A DNA stretch of 64,000 nt from Streptomyces sp. AC1-42W. Lineage in GTDB: Bacteria; Actinomycetota; Actinomycetes; Streptomycetales; Streptomycetaceae. The translations under genes and the position numbers were made by a program. Below the pieces are notes generated by a model. The model had not been told where the DNA came from, did not search any database, and saw nothing but the letters and a program-made list of their open reading frames with translations. Below, in pieces: positions 40,093-49,617 of the stretch. How positions within the stretch are numbered: position 1 is the stretch's first letter; the number at the start of each line of letters is the position of its first letter. The DNA lies in assembly GCF_003248355.1 (NCBI RefSeq), contig NZ_QKWY01000001.1:1694001-1758000 (forward strand), read 5' to 3'.

Positions 40093-41982
40093 GTGAGCGA
40101 CACACAGACCATGATCGATAACCGTCCGCCCTCCGTGGCGACCCTCTTCATCGACCGGGTGGCGGCCACCCCGGACGGGGAGGCGTACCGCTACCCCGTG
40201 CCGGCGGCCGGCGGCGAGGGGCCCGATGTATGGAAGTCGCTCAGCTGGGCGCAGGCGGCCGAGCGGGTGTACGCCGTGGCCGCCGGGCTGATCTCGCTGG
40301 GCGTGCTGCCGGAGGAACGCGTCGCGCTCGCCTCGTCCACGCGCGTGGAGTGGATTCTCGCCGACCTCGGCGTCATGTGCGCGGGAGCCGCGACCACCAC
40401 GGTCTACCCCACCACCAACGCCGACGAATCGGCGTTCATCCTCTCCGACTCCGAGAGCCGGGTCCTGATCGCCGAGGACGCCGTGCAGCTGGCCAAGGCC
40501 CGTGAGCGCCGCGCCGAGCTGCCCGCCCTCGCCCACGTCGTGGTCATCGACGGGGAGGGCGCCGGCCCCGCCGACGGCGACCCGGAGGGCTGGGTGCTCA
40601 CCCTGGCCGAGCTGGAGGCGCGGGGCGCCGAGCACCTGGCGAAGAACCCGGAGGCGATCCGGGAGCGGGTGGACGCCATCACCTCCGAGCAGCTGGCGAC
40701 CCTCATCTACACCTCGGGCACCACCGGCCGTCCCAAGGGCGTACGGCTGCCGCACGACAGCTGGTCGTACATGGCCAAGGCCACCGTCGCCACCGGCCTG
40801 ATCACCAAGGACGACATCCAGTACCTCTGGCTGCCGCTCGCCCACGTCTTCGGCAAGGTCCTCACCTCCGGGCAGATCGAGGTCGGCCACGTCACCGCCG
40901 TGGACGGCCGCGTCGACAAGATCATCGAAAACCTGCCGGTCGTCCAGCCGACCTACATGGCGGCGGTCCCGCGCATCTTCGAGAAGGTCTACAACGGGGT
41001 GGCGGCCAAGGCCCGCGCGGGCGGCGCCGCCAAGTACAAGATCTTCCAGTGGGCGGCCGGTGTCGCCCGCGAGTACGCCCGCGTCTCCCAGGACAACTTC
41101 CGGCGCACCGGCAAGGCGTCCGTGCCCTTCGGTCTCGGCGCCAAGCACAAGATCGCCGACGCCCTGGTCTTCGCCAAGATCCGCGAGGCGTTCGGCGGCC
41201 GGCTGCGCGCCTGCATCTCGGGTTCCGCCGCGCTCGCCACCGACATCGGACTGTTCTTCTCCGGCGCCGGCATCCACATCCTGGAGGGCTACGGGCTCAC
41301 CGAGTCGAGCGCCGCATCCTTCGTGAACCCCGGCGAGTGCTACCGCACCGGCACGGTCGGCAAACCGCTGCCCGGCACCGAGGTCCGGATCGCCGACGAC
41401 GGCGAGATCCTGCTGCGCGGCCCCGGCATCATGCAGGGCTACCAGGGCCTGCCGGACAAGACCGCCGAGGTGCTGGAGGCCGACGGCTGGTTCCACACCG
41501 GCGACATCGGCGAACTCTCCGTGGACGGCTTCCTGCGGATCACCGACCGCAAGAAGGACCTCATCAAGACGTCCGGCGGCAAGTACATCGCCCCGGCCGA
41601 GGTCGAGGGACAGTTCAAGGCCGTGTGCCCGTTCGTCTCGAACATCCTGGTGCACGGCGCGGACCGCAACTTCTGCACCGCGCTGATCGCCCTGGACGAG
41701 CCCACCATCCTCGGCTGGGCCGCCGAGAACGGCATGGCCGGCAAGCCGTACGCGGACGTCGTGGCCTCCCCGAAGACCGTCGAGCTGATCGACGGCTACG
41801 TCAAGCGGCTCAACGACGGCCTCCAGCGCTGGCAGACCATCAAGAAGTTCCGCCTCCTCCCGCGCGACCTCGACATCGAGCACGGCGAGGTGACGCCCAG
41901 CCTCAAGCTCAAGCGGCCCGTCGTCGAGCGCACCTACAAGGACCTGATCGAGGAGATGTACGCCGGTTCCCGCGAGGCCTGA
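40093..41982 (+). CDS. Long-chain fatty acid-CoA ligase (AMP-forming)
   Basis: A 629-residue adenylate-forming enzyme that activates fatty acids via acyl-AMP. It shows the P-loop-like YTSGTTGRPKG at 206-216, YGLTES at about 400, and the C-terminal hinge GDIGELSVDGFLRITDRKKDLIKTSGGKYIAP with the catalytic lysine region. It resembles the FADD15/long-chain group (HVFGKVLTSGQIEVGH). GGAGGA (about 40083) lies before GTG 40093. No signal peptide. It may also be used by polyketide or lipid pathways, but none is nearby. Confidence 0.92.
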   Translation: MSDTQTMIDNRPPSVATLFIDRVAATPDGEAYRYPVPAAGGEGPDVWKSLSWAQAAERVYAVAAGLISLGVLPEERVALASSTRVEWILADLGVMCAGAATTTVYPTTNADESAFILSDSESRVLIAEDAVQLAKARERRAELPALAHVVVIDGEGAGPADGDPEGWVLTLAELEARGAEHLAKNPEAIRERVDAITSEQLATLIYTSGTTGRPKGVRLPHDSWSYMAKATVATGLITKDDIQYLWLPLAHVFGKVLTSGQIEVGHVTAVDGRVDKIIENLPVVQPTYMAAVPRIFEKVYNGVAAKARAGGAAKYKIFQWAAGVAREYARVSQDNFRRTGKASVPFGLGAKHKIADALVFAKIREAFGGRLRACISGSAALATDIGLFFSGAGIHILEGYGLTESSAASFVNPGECYRTGTVGKPLPGTEVRIADDGEILLRGPGIMQGYQGLPDKTAEVLEADGWFHTGDIGELSVDGFLRITDRKKDLIKTSGGKYIAPAEVEGQFKAVCPFVSNILVHGADRNFCTALIALDEPTILGWAAENGMAGKPYADVVASPKTVELIDGYVKRLNDGLQRWQTIKKFRLLPRDLDIEHGEVTPSLKLKRPVVERTYKDLIEEMYAGSREA

Positions 41983-42096
41983 CCGACACGCGGGCGGCCG
42001 TGAACGGGCCTCCCGGCACGCGTGCGCCGACGCCCCGGCAGGCGTGAACCGGCGCCCCGCCGGGCGCCCGCCGGTGCTTCGCGCGCCCCCTGCAAG

Positions 42097-42122
42097 CCCC
42101 CCGCGCACAACGGCGCGGGGGG
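42097..42122 (+). terminator. Strong hairpin downstream of the acyl-CoA ligase
   Basis: CCCCCCGCGC (42097-42106) / GCGCGGGGGG (42113-42122), a perfect 10-bp G+C stem with a 6-base loop, followed by TCGGCGCGTTCTTTCC. It lies in the 284-base gap before the SpoIIE-type gene; nothing else is clear in that gap. Confidence 0.75.
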
Positions 42123-42266
42123 TCGGCGCGTTCTTTCCGCAACCTCTTCACCACCCACTTCGGTAACTCGGCGCGTATGCGGAGGGTCGATCTGTCACTC
42201 TGTCCGTGTCGTCAGCGGCGCACAACGGAGAAACAGGCAGAGCGAGAACAGGTCAGGAGCCGCCCT

Positions 42267-44198
42267 GTGGGGTCCATTCCCTTGCAGCGGGACATCGTGC
42301 AGCGTCCCGGAACCACCGCTGCCGCCGGCACCCGGCCGGTCGCCCGGACCAGCCTGCCCGGCAACCTCCTCGCGCCCGCGGCGGCCCGGCGGTTCGTCAC
42401 CGCCGCGCTCGCCGAGTGGACCGCGCTCGGGCTGCCCGCGGCGGTCGGGTTCAGCGAACGGCTGTCCGATGACGCGGCGGTGATCGTCAGCGAACTGGTG
42501 ACCAACGCCGTCGTCCACGCGGGCACCACCGTCGAACTGCACTTCCGCCTGGAGGAGGCCACCGAGGACGAGGCGTCCGCGCTGATCCTGGAGGTCTCCG
42601 ACCAGCACCCCGCCCGCACCGTCCGGGGCGACCACGGACACAGCGCCGCCGAGGCCGCAGGGGCTCCCGCCGACTACGGACGCGGCCTGGAGATCGTCGC
42701 CGCCCTCGCCGAACGGTGGGGCATCACGTACCGCGCGGGCGCCAAGACCGTCTGGGCCCGGCTCCCCGTCGACGACTGGAACCCGTTCCCGGCGGGACGT
42801 GGCGAGGGCGGCCTCGACCGCGGACTGCGCGCCGAACTGCTCGCCCCCACCGCCCGGCGCACCGCCCGCGACGACGGCGACTGGGCCGGGCGCGGCGCGC
42901 TCTCCTTCCTCGCCGAGGCGTCCGACCTGCTGGCCGGCCAGCTCGACGAGGACATCGTGGCGGCCCTCGCCGGACAATTACTGGTACCCCGGCTCGCCGA
43001 CTGGTGCGCGATCTGGCTGGAGCCCGAGAGCGGCGGACCGGCGGCCGTCCCGCGCCTGGCCAAGGTCTGGCACGTGGACGAGGAGCGCATAGGGCCGCTG
43101 CGCGCCCTGCTGGAGGGCGACCCGCTCCGGCTCCCCGAACGCGTGGGGACCGGCGCCGTCACCATGCCGTGGCCCGGCAGCGCCGAGGACGGCGAACCAC
43201 CGGACGAGTGGGACGGCGAACCGCCGGGCGAGGAGGAGGCCGTCGCCTTCGCCTACCGGATCACCTCCGGCGGGCGCACCCTCGGAGCCGTACTCCTGGG
43301 GCGCGAGTCCACCCTGCGCCTCCCCGACGAGCTCACGGCCCTGATAGAGGACTTCGTACGCCGGGTCGGCCTCGCGGTCGGCGCCGCCCGCGCCTACACC
43401 CGGCAGGCCACCATCAGCCGCATCCTCCAGCGCGGCCTGCTGCCCAGCAAGGTCGCCGAGATACCGGGTGTCGCCAGCTCCCTCGTCTACGAGCCGAGCG
43501 ACGACGGCGTCGTCGGGGGCGACTTCTACGACATCTTCCCGTGCCCCGGCGACCGCTGGTGCTTCGTGCTCGGCGACGTCCAGGGCAGCGGCCCCGAGGC
43601 CGCCGTCGTCACCGGCCTCGCCCGGCCCTGGCTGCGGCTGCTGGCCCGCGAGGGCTTCCAGGCCGGCGAGGTCCTGGTCCGGCTCAACCGGCTGCTCCTG
43701 GACGACGCCATGGAGGCCGCCGAGGCCGCCGCGCTCATGGTCGCCGCCGCCGGCGGCCAGCACTCCGAGGACAACGGCGGCCAGTCCCGCTTCCTGTCCC
43801 TGCTGTACGGGGAGCTGGTGCCGCTGCCCGGCGGCGGCGCCCGCTGCACCCTGGCCAGCGCCGGACACCCGCTGCCGCTGCTGCTGCGCCCGGACGGCAC
43901 CGTGCGTCCCGCCGCCGAGCCGCAGCTGCTGCTCGGCCTCATGGACGACGCCGTCTACGAGACCCAGAGCTTCGACCTGGCCCCCGGCGACAGCCTGCTC
44001 TGCGTCACCGACGGGGTCACGGAGCGCCGCTCGGGCGGGCTGATGTTCGACGACGGCGACGGCCTGGCGCGGGCGCTGTCCGGCTGCGCGGGGCTGAGCG
44101 CCGAGGGGATCGCGGAGTGCATCAAGCGCGCCGTGCACGACTTCGCCGAGCGCCCGCCGGACGACGACCTGGCCCTGCTGGTGCTCCAGGCCGAGTGA
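42267..44198 (+). CDS. SpoIIE-type PP2C phosphatase with N-terminal HATPase and GAF-like region; contains a TTA codon
   Basis: A 643-residue regulator. An anti-sigma-like ATPase domain (about 30-170) shows SELVTNAVVH near 75 (N box) and GRGLEIVAALAERWG near 139. A GAF-like sensor follows (about 205-385), then a PP2C/SpoIIE domain (about 415-640) with GGDFYDIF near 417, GDVQGSGPEAA and PDDDLALLVL. Such proteins switch anti-sigma/anti-anti-sigma partners. GTG 42267 is chosen because AGGAG (42255-42259) stands 7 bases before it; an in-frame ATG at 42177 lacks a site. Leu238 is encoded by TTA (42978-42980), so its translation likely depends on bldA. No sigma factor gene is adjacent. Confidence 0.88.
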   Translation: MGSIPLQRDIVQRPGTTAAAGTRPVARTSLPGNLLAPAAARRFVTAALAEWTALGLPAAVGFSERLSDDAAVIVSELVTNAVVHAGTTVELHFRLEEATEDEASALILEVSDQHPARTVRGDHGHSAAEAAGAPADYGRGLEIVAALAERWGITYRAGAKTVWARLPVDDWNPFPAGRGEGGLDRGLRAELLAPTARRTARDDGDWAGRGALSFLAEASDLLAGQLDEDIVAALAGQLLVPRLADWCAIWLEPESGGPAAVPRLAKVWHVDEERIGPLRALLEGDPLRLPERVGTGAVTMPWPGSAEDGEPPDEWDGEPPGEEEAVAFAYRITSGGRTLGAVLLGRESTLRLPDELTALIEDFVRRVGLAVGAARAYTRQATISRILQRGLLPSKVAEIPGVASSLVYEPSDDGVVGGDFYDIFPCPGDRWCFVLGDVQGSGPEAAVVTGLARPWLRLLAREGFQAGEVLVRLNRLLLDDAMEAAEAAALMVAAAGGQHSEDNGGQSRFLSLLYGELVPLPGGGARCTLASAGHPLPLLLRPDGTVRPAAEPQLLLGLMDDAVYETQSFDLAPGDSLLCVTDGVTERRSGGLMFDDGDGLARALSGCAGLSAEGIAECIKRAVHDFAERPPDDDLALLVLQAE

Positions 44199-44294
44199 CG
44201 GCGGGCGGGGCGGGTGGTGGCGGCCGGGGCGGTGACGGCGGCGGGTGAGGCCGGCCGGGACACGGGCGTGGCGCACGGTCGCCGGGCGGCGCGC

Positions 44295-44300
44295 GACAAT
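44295..44300 (+). promoter_or_regulatory. -10 box of a leaderless hemW promoter
   Basis: GACAAT, 7 bases before ATG 44308. It deviates from TANNNT at the first position. Confidence 0.4.
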
Positions 44301-44307
44301 GGGCGGT

Positions 44308-45540
44308 ATGCCTTCCGTACTGCCCGATGGTGAACCCGTGCCCGACGACGGGGCGCTGCCCCGCCATGCCCTGGAAGGCGCAGCCGGCCGCCCGCTCGGC
44401 TTCTATCTGCACGTGCCGTACTGCGCGAGCCGCTGCGGCTACTGCGACTTCAACACCTACACCGCGACCGAGCTGCGCGGCTCCGGCGGCGCCCTGGCCT
44501 CCCGCGACAACTACGCCGCCCACCTCATCGGCGAGGTCCGCCGGGCCCGCAAGGTCCTCGGCGACGACCCCCGCCCGGTCCGCACGGTCTTCGTCGGCGG
44601 CGGCACACCCACCCTGCTCGCCGCCGCCGACCTGGTCCGGATGCTGGCGGCGGTGCGCGAGGAGTTCGGACTCGCGCCGGACGCCGAGATCACCACCGAG
44701 GCCAACCCGGAGTCGGTCGGCCCCGCCTACCTGGCCGAGCTGCGCGAGGGCGGCTTCAACCGGATCTCCTTCGGCATGCAGAGCGCCCGCAAGCACGTCC
44801 TGAAGATCCTCGACCGCACCCACACCCCCGGCCGGCCCGAGGCATGCGTCGCCGAGGCGCGCGCGGCCGGGTTCGAGCACATCAACCTCGACCTGATCTA
44901 CGGCACCCCCGGCGAGTCCGACGACGACTGGCGGGCATCCCTGGACGCGGCGATCGGCGCGGACCCCGACCACATCTCCGCCTACGCCCTGATCGTCGAG
45001 GAGGGCACCGGCCTCGCCCGCCGGATCAAGCGCGGCGAGGTCCCGATGACCGACGACGACGTGCACGCCGACCGCTACCTCATCGCGGACGAGGCGATGA
45101 GCGCCGCCGGCTACTCCTGGTACGAGGTGTCGAACTGGGCCCGCACCCCCGAGGGCCGCTGCCTGCACAACGAGCTGTACTGGCGCGGGGCCGACTGGTG
45201 GGGCGCCGGCCCCGGAGCGCACAGCCACGTCGGCGGGGTGCGCTGGTGGAACGTGAAGCACCCGGGGGCGTACGCGCAGGCGATCGGCGAGGAACGGTCG
45301 CCGGGCGCCGGGCGCGAGATCCTGTCCGAGGAGGACCGTCGCGTCGAGCGCATCCTGCTGGAGCTGCGGCTCGTCGAGGGCTGCCCGCTCTCCCTGCTCG
45401 CCCCCGCCGGACTCGCCGCCGCCCGCCGCGCCGTGGCGGACGGACTGCTGGAACCGGTGCCGTTCGACGCGGGCCGGGCGGTCCTCACCCTGCGCGGCCG
45501 ACTGCTGGCCGACGCCGTGGTACGGGACCTGGTCGACTAG
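44308..45540 (+). CDS. hemW: HemW (radical SAM, heme chaperone-like; formerly coproporphyrinogen dehydrogenase-like)
   Basis: A 410-residue radical-SAM protein. The iron-sulphur cysteines are Cys39, Cys43 and Cys46 (CASRCGYCDF), that is CX3CX2C followed by Phe. The extra fourth cysteine of true HemN (CX3CX2CXC) is absent, which marks the HemW subgroup that binds heme rather than making protoporphyrin. Also seen: GGGTPTLL, GMQSARKHVLKILDRTHTPG and NLDLIYGTPGE. It is convergent with the DUF3097 gene 34 bases away. Confidence 0.92.
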   Translation: MPSVLPDGEPVPDDGALPRHALEGAAGRPLGFYLHVPYCASRCGYCDFNTYTATELRGSGGALASRDNYAAHLIGEVRRARKVLGDDPRPVRTVFVGGGTPTLLAAADLVRMLAAVREEFGLAPDAEITTEANPESVGPAYLAELREGGFNRISFGMQSARKHVLKILDRTHTPGRPEACVAEARAAGFEHINLDLIYGTPGESDDDWRASLDAAIGADPDHISAYALIVEEGTGLARRIKRGEVPMTDDDVHADRYLIADEAMSAAGYSWYEVSNWARTPEGRCLHNELYWRGADWWGAGPGAHSHVGGVRWWNVKHPGAYAQAIGEERSPGAGREILSEEDRRVERILLELRLVEGCPLSLLAPAGLAAARRAVADGLLEPVPFDAGRAVLTLRGRLLADAVVRDLVD

Positions 45541-45574
45541 GGCGTGTTTTGAACGTAGCGCCGTCCGCCGGGCG

Positions 45575-46393
45575 TCACTCCGGAGCGGTGACGAAGTCGA
45601 TCAACTGCTCGACCCGGCCCAGGAGCTCGGGCTGGAGGTCGCGGTAGGTGTGCACCGAGGCCAGGATGCGCTGCCAGGCCGCGCCGGTGTTGTCCGGCCA
45701 GCCCAGCGCCCGGCACACGCCCGTCTTCCAGTCCTGACCGCGCGGCACCACCGGCCAGGCGGGGATGCCCACCGACGCCGGCTTCACGGCCTCCCACACG
45801 TCGATGTACGGGTGGCCGACCACCAGCACGTCGGCGTCCGAGACCCGTGCCGCGATCCGGGACTCCTTGGAACCGGGCACCAGGTGGTCGACCAGCACCC
45901 CCAGCCGGGCATCCGGCGCGGGCGCGAACTCCCGCACGATCGCCGGCAGGTCGTCGATGCCCTCCAGGTACTCGACGACCACGCCCTCGATGCGCAGGTC
46001 GTCGCCCCAGACCCGCTCGACCAGCTCCGCGTCGTGCCGCCCCTCCACATAGATCCGGCCCGCCCGTGCCACCCGGGCCCGCGCGCCGGGCACCGCCACC
46101 GAGCCGGAGGCCGTACGCGTGGGGCGTGCCGGGCCGCCGGCCGAGGGGCGCACCAGGGTGACGACCCGGCCCTCCAGCAGGAAGCCGCGCGGCGCCATCG
46201 GGAAGACGCGGTGCTTGCCGAACCGGTCCTCCAGGGTCACGGTGGGCCCCTCGGCGGTCTTCTCGCACCGGATCACCGCACCGCAGAAGCCGGTGACGGC
46301 CTCCTCCACGACCAGCTCGGGCTCGGCGGGCACCTCCGGGGCGGGGGCGGACTTCTTCCACGGCGGGGTCAGATCGGGCTGGTAGCTGCGCAT
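45575..46393 (-). CDS. DUF3097 family protein
   Basis: A 272-residue actinobacterial protein. Its N-terminus MRSYQPDLTPPWKK matches the DUF3097 family. The body has VWGDDLRIEGVVVEYLEGID, LGVLVDHLVPGSKESRIAAR and the acidic HPYIDVWEAVKPASVGI, reminiscent of a Toprim-like fold (VEGRHDAE, LVDH) that could bind nucleic acids or metals. No membrane segment. It is placed after hemW as in many actinomycetes. Function unknown. A longer in-frame start at 46426 exists but ATG 46393 matches the family. Confidence 0.85.
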   Translation of the reverse strand: MRSYQPDLTPPWKKSAPAPEVPAEPELVVEEAVTGFCGAVIRCEKTAEGPTVTLEDRFGKHRVFPMAPRGFLLEGRVVTLVRPSAGGPARPTRTASGSVAVPGARARVARAGRIYVEGRHDAELVERVWGDDLRIEGVVVEYLEGIDDLPAIVREFAPAPDARLGVLVDHLVPGSKESRIAARVSDADVLVVGHPYIDVWEAVKPASVGIPAWPVVPRGQDWKTGVCRALGWPDNTGAAWQRILASVHTYRDLQPELLGRVEQLIDFVTAPE

Positions 46394-46450
46394 CGCACGA
46401 CGATAAGCGGGGAAGGCCCACGACACGCCGAGCCGGAACCGGGAGCGGCC

Positions 46451-47170
46451 CTACGCCCCCTCGACCCGCGCCGCCAGCGCCTCCCGCTGGGCCCGGACGA
46501 ACGCCGCGTCCACCACGGCGCCGTGCCCCGGCACGTACAGCGCGTCCTCGCCGCCCAGCTCCAGCAGCCGGTCCAGCACCGCCGGCCAGCGCGCGGGCCG
46601 GGCGTCCGGACCGGCCTGGGGTTCGCCGGACTCCTCGACCAGGTCGCCGCAGAACACCAGCGCCGGGGAGCCCGGCACCAGCACCGCCAGGTCGTGGCCG
46701 CTGTGCGCGGGGCCCATGTCCACCAGCAGCACCTCACGGCCGCCCAGGTCCAGCGTCCGCTCCCCGTGCACCTCGTCGTGCGGCGCCACCAGCACATCGG
46801 CGGACACCGCCGCGTCCGGCTCCGGCAGCCCGTGGGCCACCGCGTCCGCGTACAGCGCGTCCGCTCCCCGCCGCAGCAGCTCCGCCGTGCCCGAAGCCCC
46901 GTACACCCGGGCCCCGGCGAACGCGGCCGTGCCCAGCACGTGGTCGAAGTGGGGGTGGCTGAGTGCGATGTGCGTCACCCTCCGGCCGAGCAGCGCCCGC
47001 GCCTGAGTGCGCAGTTCCGCTCCCTCGCGCAGGGACGAGCCGGTGTCGCAGAGCAGCACCCCGTCCCTCCCCGCCACCAGCAGGGCCGTCGCGTCCCAGA
47101 CCGGAAGGCGCCGGCGGCCGGTTCCGGGACCCAGCCGCTCCCATCCGAAGTCTTCCCAAGAGGCGTCCAT
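46451..47170 (-). CDS. MBL-fold metallo-hydrolase
   Basis: A 239-residue metallo-beta-lactamase-fold enzyme with HPHFDH at 72-77 (the H-x-H-x-D-H metal motif), [17 protein letters not shown] (further metal His) and [10 protein letters not shown]. Such small MBL proteins hydrolyse thioesters, lactones or nucleotides; the substrate here is not predictable. It is divergent from hrcA across the CIRCE region. Confidence 0.85.
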   Translation of the reverse strand: MDASWEDFGWERLGPGTGRRRLPVWDATALLVAGRDGVLLCDTGSSLREGAELRTQARALLGRRVTHIALSHPHFDHVLGTAAFAGARVYGASGTAELLRRGADALYADAVAHGLPEPDAAVSADVLVAPHDEVHGERTLDLGGREVLLVDMGPAHSGHDLAVLVPGSPALVFCGDLVEESGEPQAGPDARPARWPAVLDRLLELGGEDALYVPGHGAVVDAAFVRAQREALAARVEGA

Positions 47171-47270
47171 ACGGCGACGCTATCGGCAGGGACCTGCGCG
47201 GTCTCGCGGTAGCGTGGCCGGTCACCCTTGCTACCGGCCCACCCCGGCGCCGTACACTGGCCGGGGATCG

Positions 47271-47297
47271 CTGGCACTCGTACGCACAGAGTGCCAG
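47271..47297 (+). promoter_or_regulatory. CIRCE operator for HrcA
   Basis: CTGGCACTC (47271-47279), nine bases, GAGTGCCAG (47289-47297). The arms and the exact N9 spacing match the CIRCE inverted repeat in its actinobacterial form. TACACT (47253-47258) just upstream is a plausible -10 box, so HrcA bound here would block elongation or initiation of hrcA-dnaJ. Confidence 0.9.
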
Positions 47298-47357
47298 GAG
47301 GGATCTCGGGGAACGGCCCGGGAACCAATGGAGCAGACAGCTGGAGGTGTGCGCGCG

Positions 47358-48374
47358 ATGCTCAGCGAACGCAGACTCGAAGTGCTGCGCGCCATCGTCC
47401 AGGACTACGTCGGGACCGAGGAGCCGGTCGGCTCCAAGGCGCTCACGGAGCGGCACAAGCTGGGGGTCTCCCCGGCCACCGTCCGCAACGACATGGCGGT
47501 GCTGGAGGAGGAGGGCTTCATCGCCCAGCCCCACACCAGCGCGGGGCGCATCCCGACGGACAAGGGCTACCGGCTCTTCGTAGACAGGCTCGCGGGCGTC
47601 AAGCCCCTCTCGTCGCCGGAGCGCCGCGCCATCCAGAACTTCCTCGACGGCGCCGTGGACCTCGACGACGTCGTCGGCCGGACCGTGCGGCTGCTCGCGC
47701 AGCTGACGCGGCAGGTCGCCGTCGTGCAGTACCCCTCGCTGACCCGCTCGACCGTGCGGCACGTGGAACTGCTCGCGCTGGCCCCGGCGCGGCTGATGCT
47801 CGTGCTGATCACGGACACCGGCCGGGTCGAACAGCGGATGGTGGACTGCCCGGCGCCGTTCGGCGAGACCTCCCTCGCGGACCTGCGGGCCCGGCTCAAC
47901 AGCCGGGTGGTGGGGCGCCGTTTCGCGGACGTCCCGCAGCTGGTGCAGGATCTGCCGGAATCCTTCGAGAGCGAGGACCGGGGAACCGTGTCCACCGTTC
48001 TCTCGATCCTGCTCGAAACCCTCGTCGAGGAGACGGAGGAGCGGCTGATGATCGGCGGCACCTCCAACCTCACCCGTTTCGGACACGACTTCCCGGTGCT
48101 GATCCGGCCGGTGCTGGAGGCACTGGAGGAGCAGGTCGTGCTGCTGAAACTGCTCGGCGAGGCCAAGGACTCGGGCATGACCGTACGCATCGGGCACGAG
48201 AACGCCCACGAAGGGCTCAACTCCACGTCCGTCGTCGCGGTCGGCTACGGTTCGGGCGACGAGGCAGTCGCCAAACTCGGCGTGGTCGGACCGACCCGCA
48301 TGGACTACCCCGGAACGATGGGAGCGGTACGCGCAGTGGCACGTTACGTCGGACAGATCCTGGCGGAGTCGTAA
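47358..48374 (+). CDS. hrcA: Heat-shock repressor HrcA
   Basis: A 338-residue repressor. The winged-helix N-terminus reads [20 protein letters not shown], then EPVGSKAL and [22 protein letters not shown], followed by [15 protein letters not shown]. The C-terminal dimerisation domain ends [20 protein letters not shown]. It binds CIRCE and needs GroEL for activity (known from the family). ATG 47358 is chosen because GGAGGTG (47343-47349) lies 8 bases upstream. The TAA is followed at once by the dnaJ GTG. Confidence 0.95.
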   Translation: MLSERRLEVLRAIVQDYVGTEEPVGSKALTERHKLGVSPATVRNDMAVLEEEGFIAQPHTSAGRIPTDKGYRLFVDRLAGVKPLSSPERRAIQNFLDGAVDLDDVVGRTVRLLAQLTRQVAVVQYPSLTRSTVRHVELLALAPARLMLVLITDTGRVEQRMVDCPAPFGETSLADLRARLNSRVVGRRFADVPQLVQDLPESFESEDRGTVSTVLSILLETLVEETEERLMIGGTSNLTRFGHDFPVLIRPVLEALEEQVVLLKLLGEAKDSGMTVRIGHENAHEGLNSTSVVAVGYGSGDEAVAKLGVVGPTRMDYPGTMGAVRAVARYVGQILAES

Positions 48375-49511
48375 GTGGCCACGGACTACTACGCCGTACT
48401 CGGCGTGCGCCGCGACGCTTCCCAGGACGAGATCAAGAAGGCATTCCGGAGGCTCGCCCGCGAGCTGCACCCGGACGTCAACCCCGATCCGAAGACCCAG
48501 GAGCGGTTCAAGGAGATCAACGCCGCCTACGAGGTGCTGTCGGACGCCCAGAAGAAGCAGGTCTACGACCTCGGCGGCGACCCGCTCTCGCAGTCCGGCG
48601 GCGGTGGCGCGGGCGGCTTCGGCCAGGGCGGCTTCGGTAACTTCTCCGACATCATGGACGCGTTCTTCGGCACCTCGTCGCAGCGCGGCCCCCGGTCGCG
48701 CACCCGGCGCGGCCAGGACGCCATGATCCGGCTGGAGATCGACCTCTCCGAGGCGACCTTCGGCACCACCAAGGACATCCAGGTCGACACGGCCGTCGTC
48801 TGCACCACGTGCAGCGGCGAGGGCGCGGCCCCCGGCACCTCCGCGCAGACCTGCGACATGTGCCGCGGCCGCGGTGAGGTCTCGCAGGTCACCCGGTCCT
48901 TCCTCGGCCAGGTCATGACCTCGCGTCCCTGCCCGCAGTGCCAGGGCTTCGGCACGGTCGTGCCGACCCCGTGCCCGGAGTGCGCCGGCGACGGCCGCAT
49001 CCGCTCGCGGCGCACGCTGACCGTGAAGATCCCCGCCGGTGTCGACAACGGCACCCGCATCCAGCTCGCGGGCGAGGGCGAGGTCGGCCCCGGCGGCGGC
49101 CCCGCCGGCGACCTCTACGTCGAGATCCACGAGCTGCCGCACGCGGTGTTCCAGCGCCGCGGCGACGACCTGCACTGCACGGTCACCATCCCCATGACGG
49201 CGGCGGCCCTCGGCACCAAGGTGCCGCTGGAGACGCTGGACGGCCTGGAGGAGGTGGACATCCGGCCCGGCACCCAGTCCGGCCAGTCCGTCCCGCTGCA
49301 CGGGCGCGGCATCACCCACCTGCGCGGCGGCGGTCGCGGCGACCTCATCGTGCACGTCGAGGTGACCACGCCGATGAAGCTGGACCCCGAGCAGGAGCGC
49401 CTCCTGCGCGAACTGGCCAAGCTGCGCGGCGAGGAGCGGCCCACCGGCCAGTTCCAGCCCGGCCAGCAGGGCCTGTTCTCCCGCCTGAAGGACGCCTTCA
49501 ACGGCCGCTGA
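48375..49511 (+). CDS. dnaJ: Chaperone DnaJ (second actinobacterial type)
   Basis: A 378-residue co-chaperone. J domain with HPD at 32-34, a Gly/Phe-rich linker (70-100), and four zinc CxxCxGxG repeats from Cys143 (CTTCSGEG, CDMCRGRG, CPQCQGFG, CPECAGDG). A substrate-binding C-terminal domain ends LFSRLKDAFNGR. GTG 48375 begins right after the hrcA stop, so the two are coupled and both under CIRCE. It is the hrcA-linked DnaJ paralogue; a grpE/dnaK set is not here. A perfect 30-base palindrome follows. Confidence 0.95.
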   Translation: MATDYYAVLGVRRDASQDEIKKAFRRLARELHPDVNPDPKTQERFKEINAAYEVLSDAQKKQVYDLGGDPLSQSGGGGAGGFGQGGFGNFSDIMDAFFGTSSQRGPRSRTRRGQDAMIRLEIDLSEATFGTTKDIQVDTAVVCTTCSGEGAAPGTSAQTCDMCRGRGEVSQVTRSFLGQVMTSRPCPQCQGFGTVVPTPCPECAGDGRIRSRRTLTVKIPAGVDNGTRIQLAGEGEVGPGGGPAGDLYVEIHELPHAVFQRRGDDLHCTVTIPMTAAALGTKVPLETLDGLEEVDIRPGTQSGQSVPLHGRGITHLRGGGRGDLIVHVEVTTPMKLDPEQERLLRELAKLRGEERPTGQFQPGQQGLFSRLKDAFNGR

Positions 49512-49523
49512 CGGCACGCGTCC

Positions 49524-49553
49524 CCGCGGTACGGGCCCGGGCCCGTACCGCGG
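49524..49553 (+). terminator. Perfect palindrome after dnaJ
   Basis: CCGCGGTACGGGC (49524-49536) / GCCCGTACCGCGG (49541-49553) with loop CCGG. It is a very stable hairpin without a T tract. Confidence 0.75.
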
Positions 49554-49617
49554 CCGCACACCCCGCCGTCGCGGGGCGGACGGCACGGGACATGGGCGGA
49601 CATGACACGATGCGGTC

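Noticed and set aside
42177..42266. An upstream ATG giving the SpoIIE-type protein a Cys-containing start (MRRVDLSLCPC), or a cysteine leader peptide
   Set aside because: It is in frame with no stop, has no attenuator hairpin, and AGGAG before GTG 42267 supports the shorter protein.
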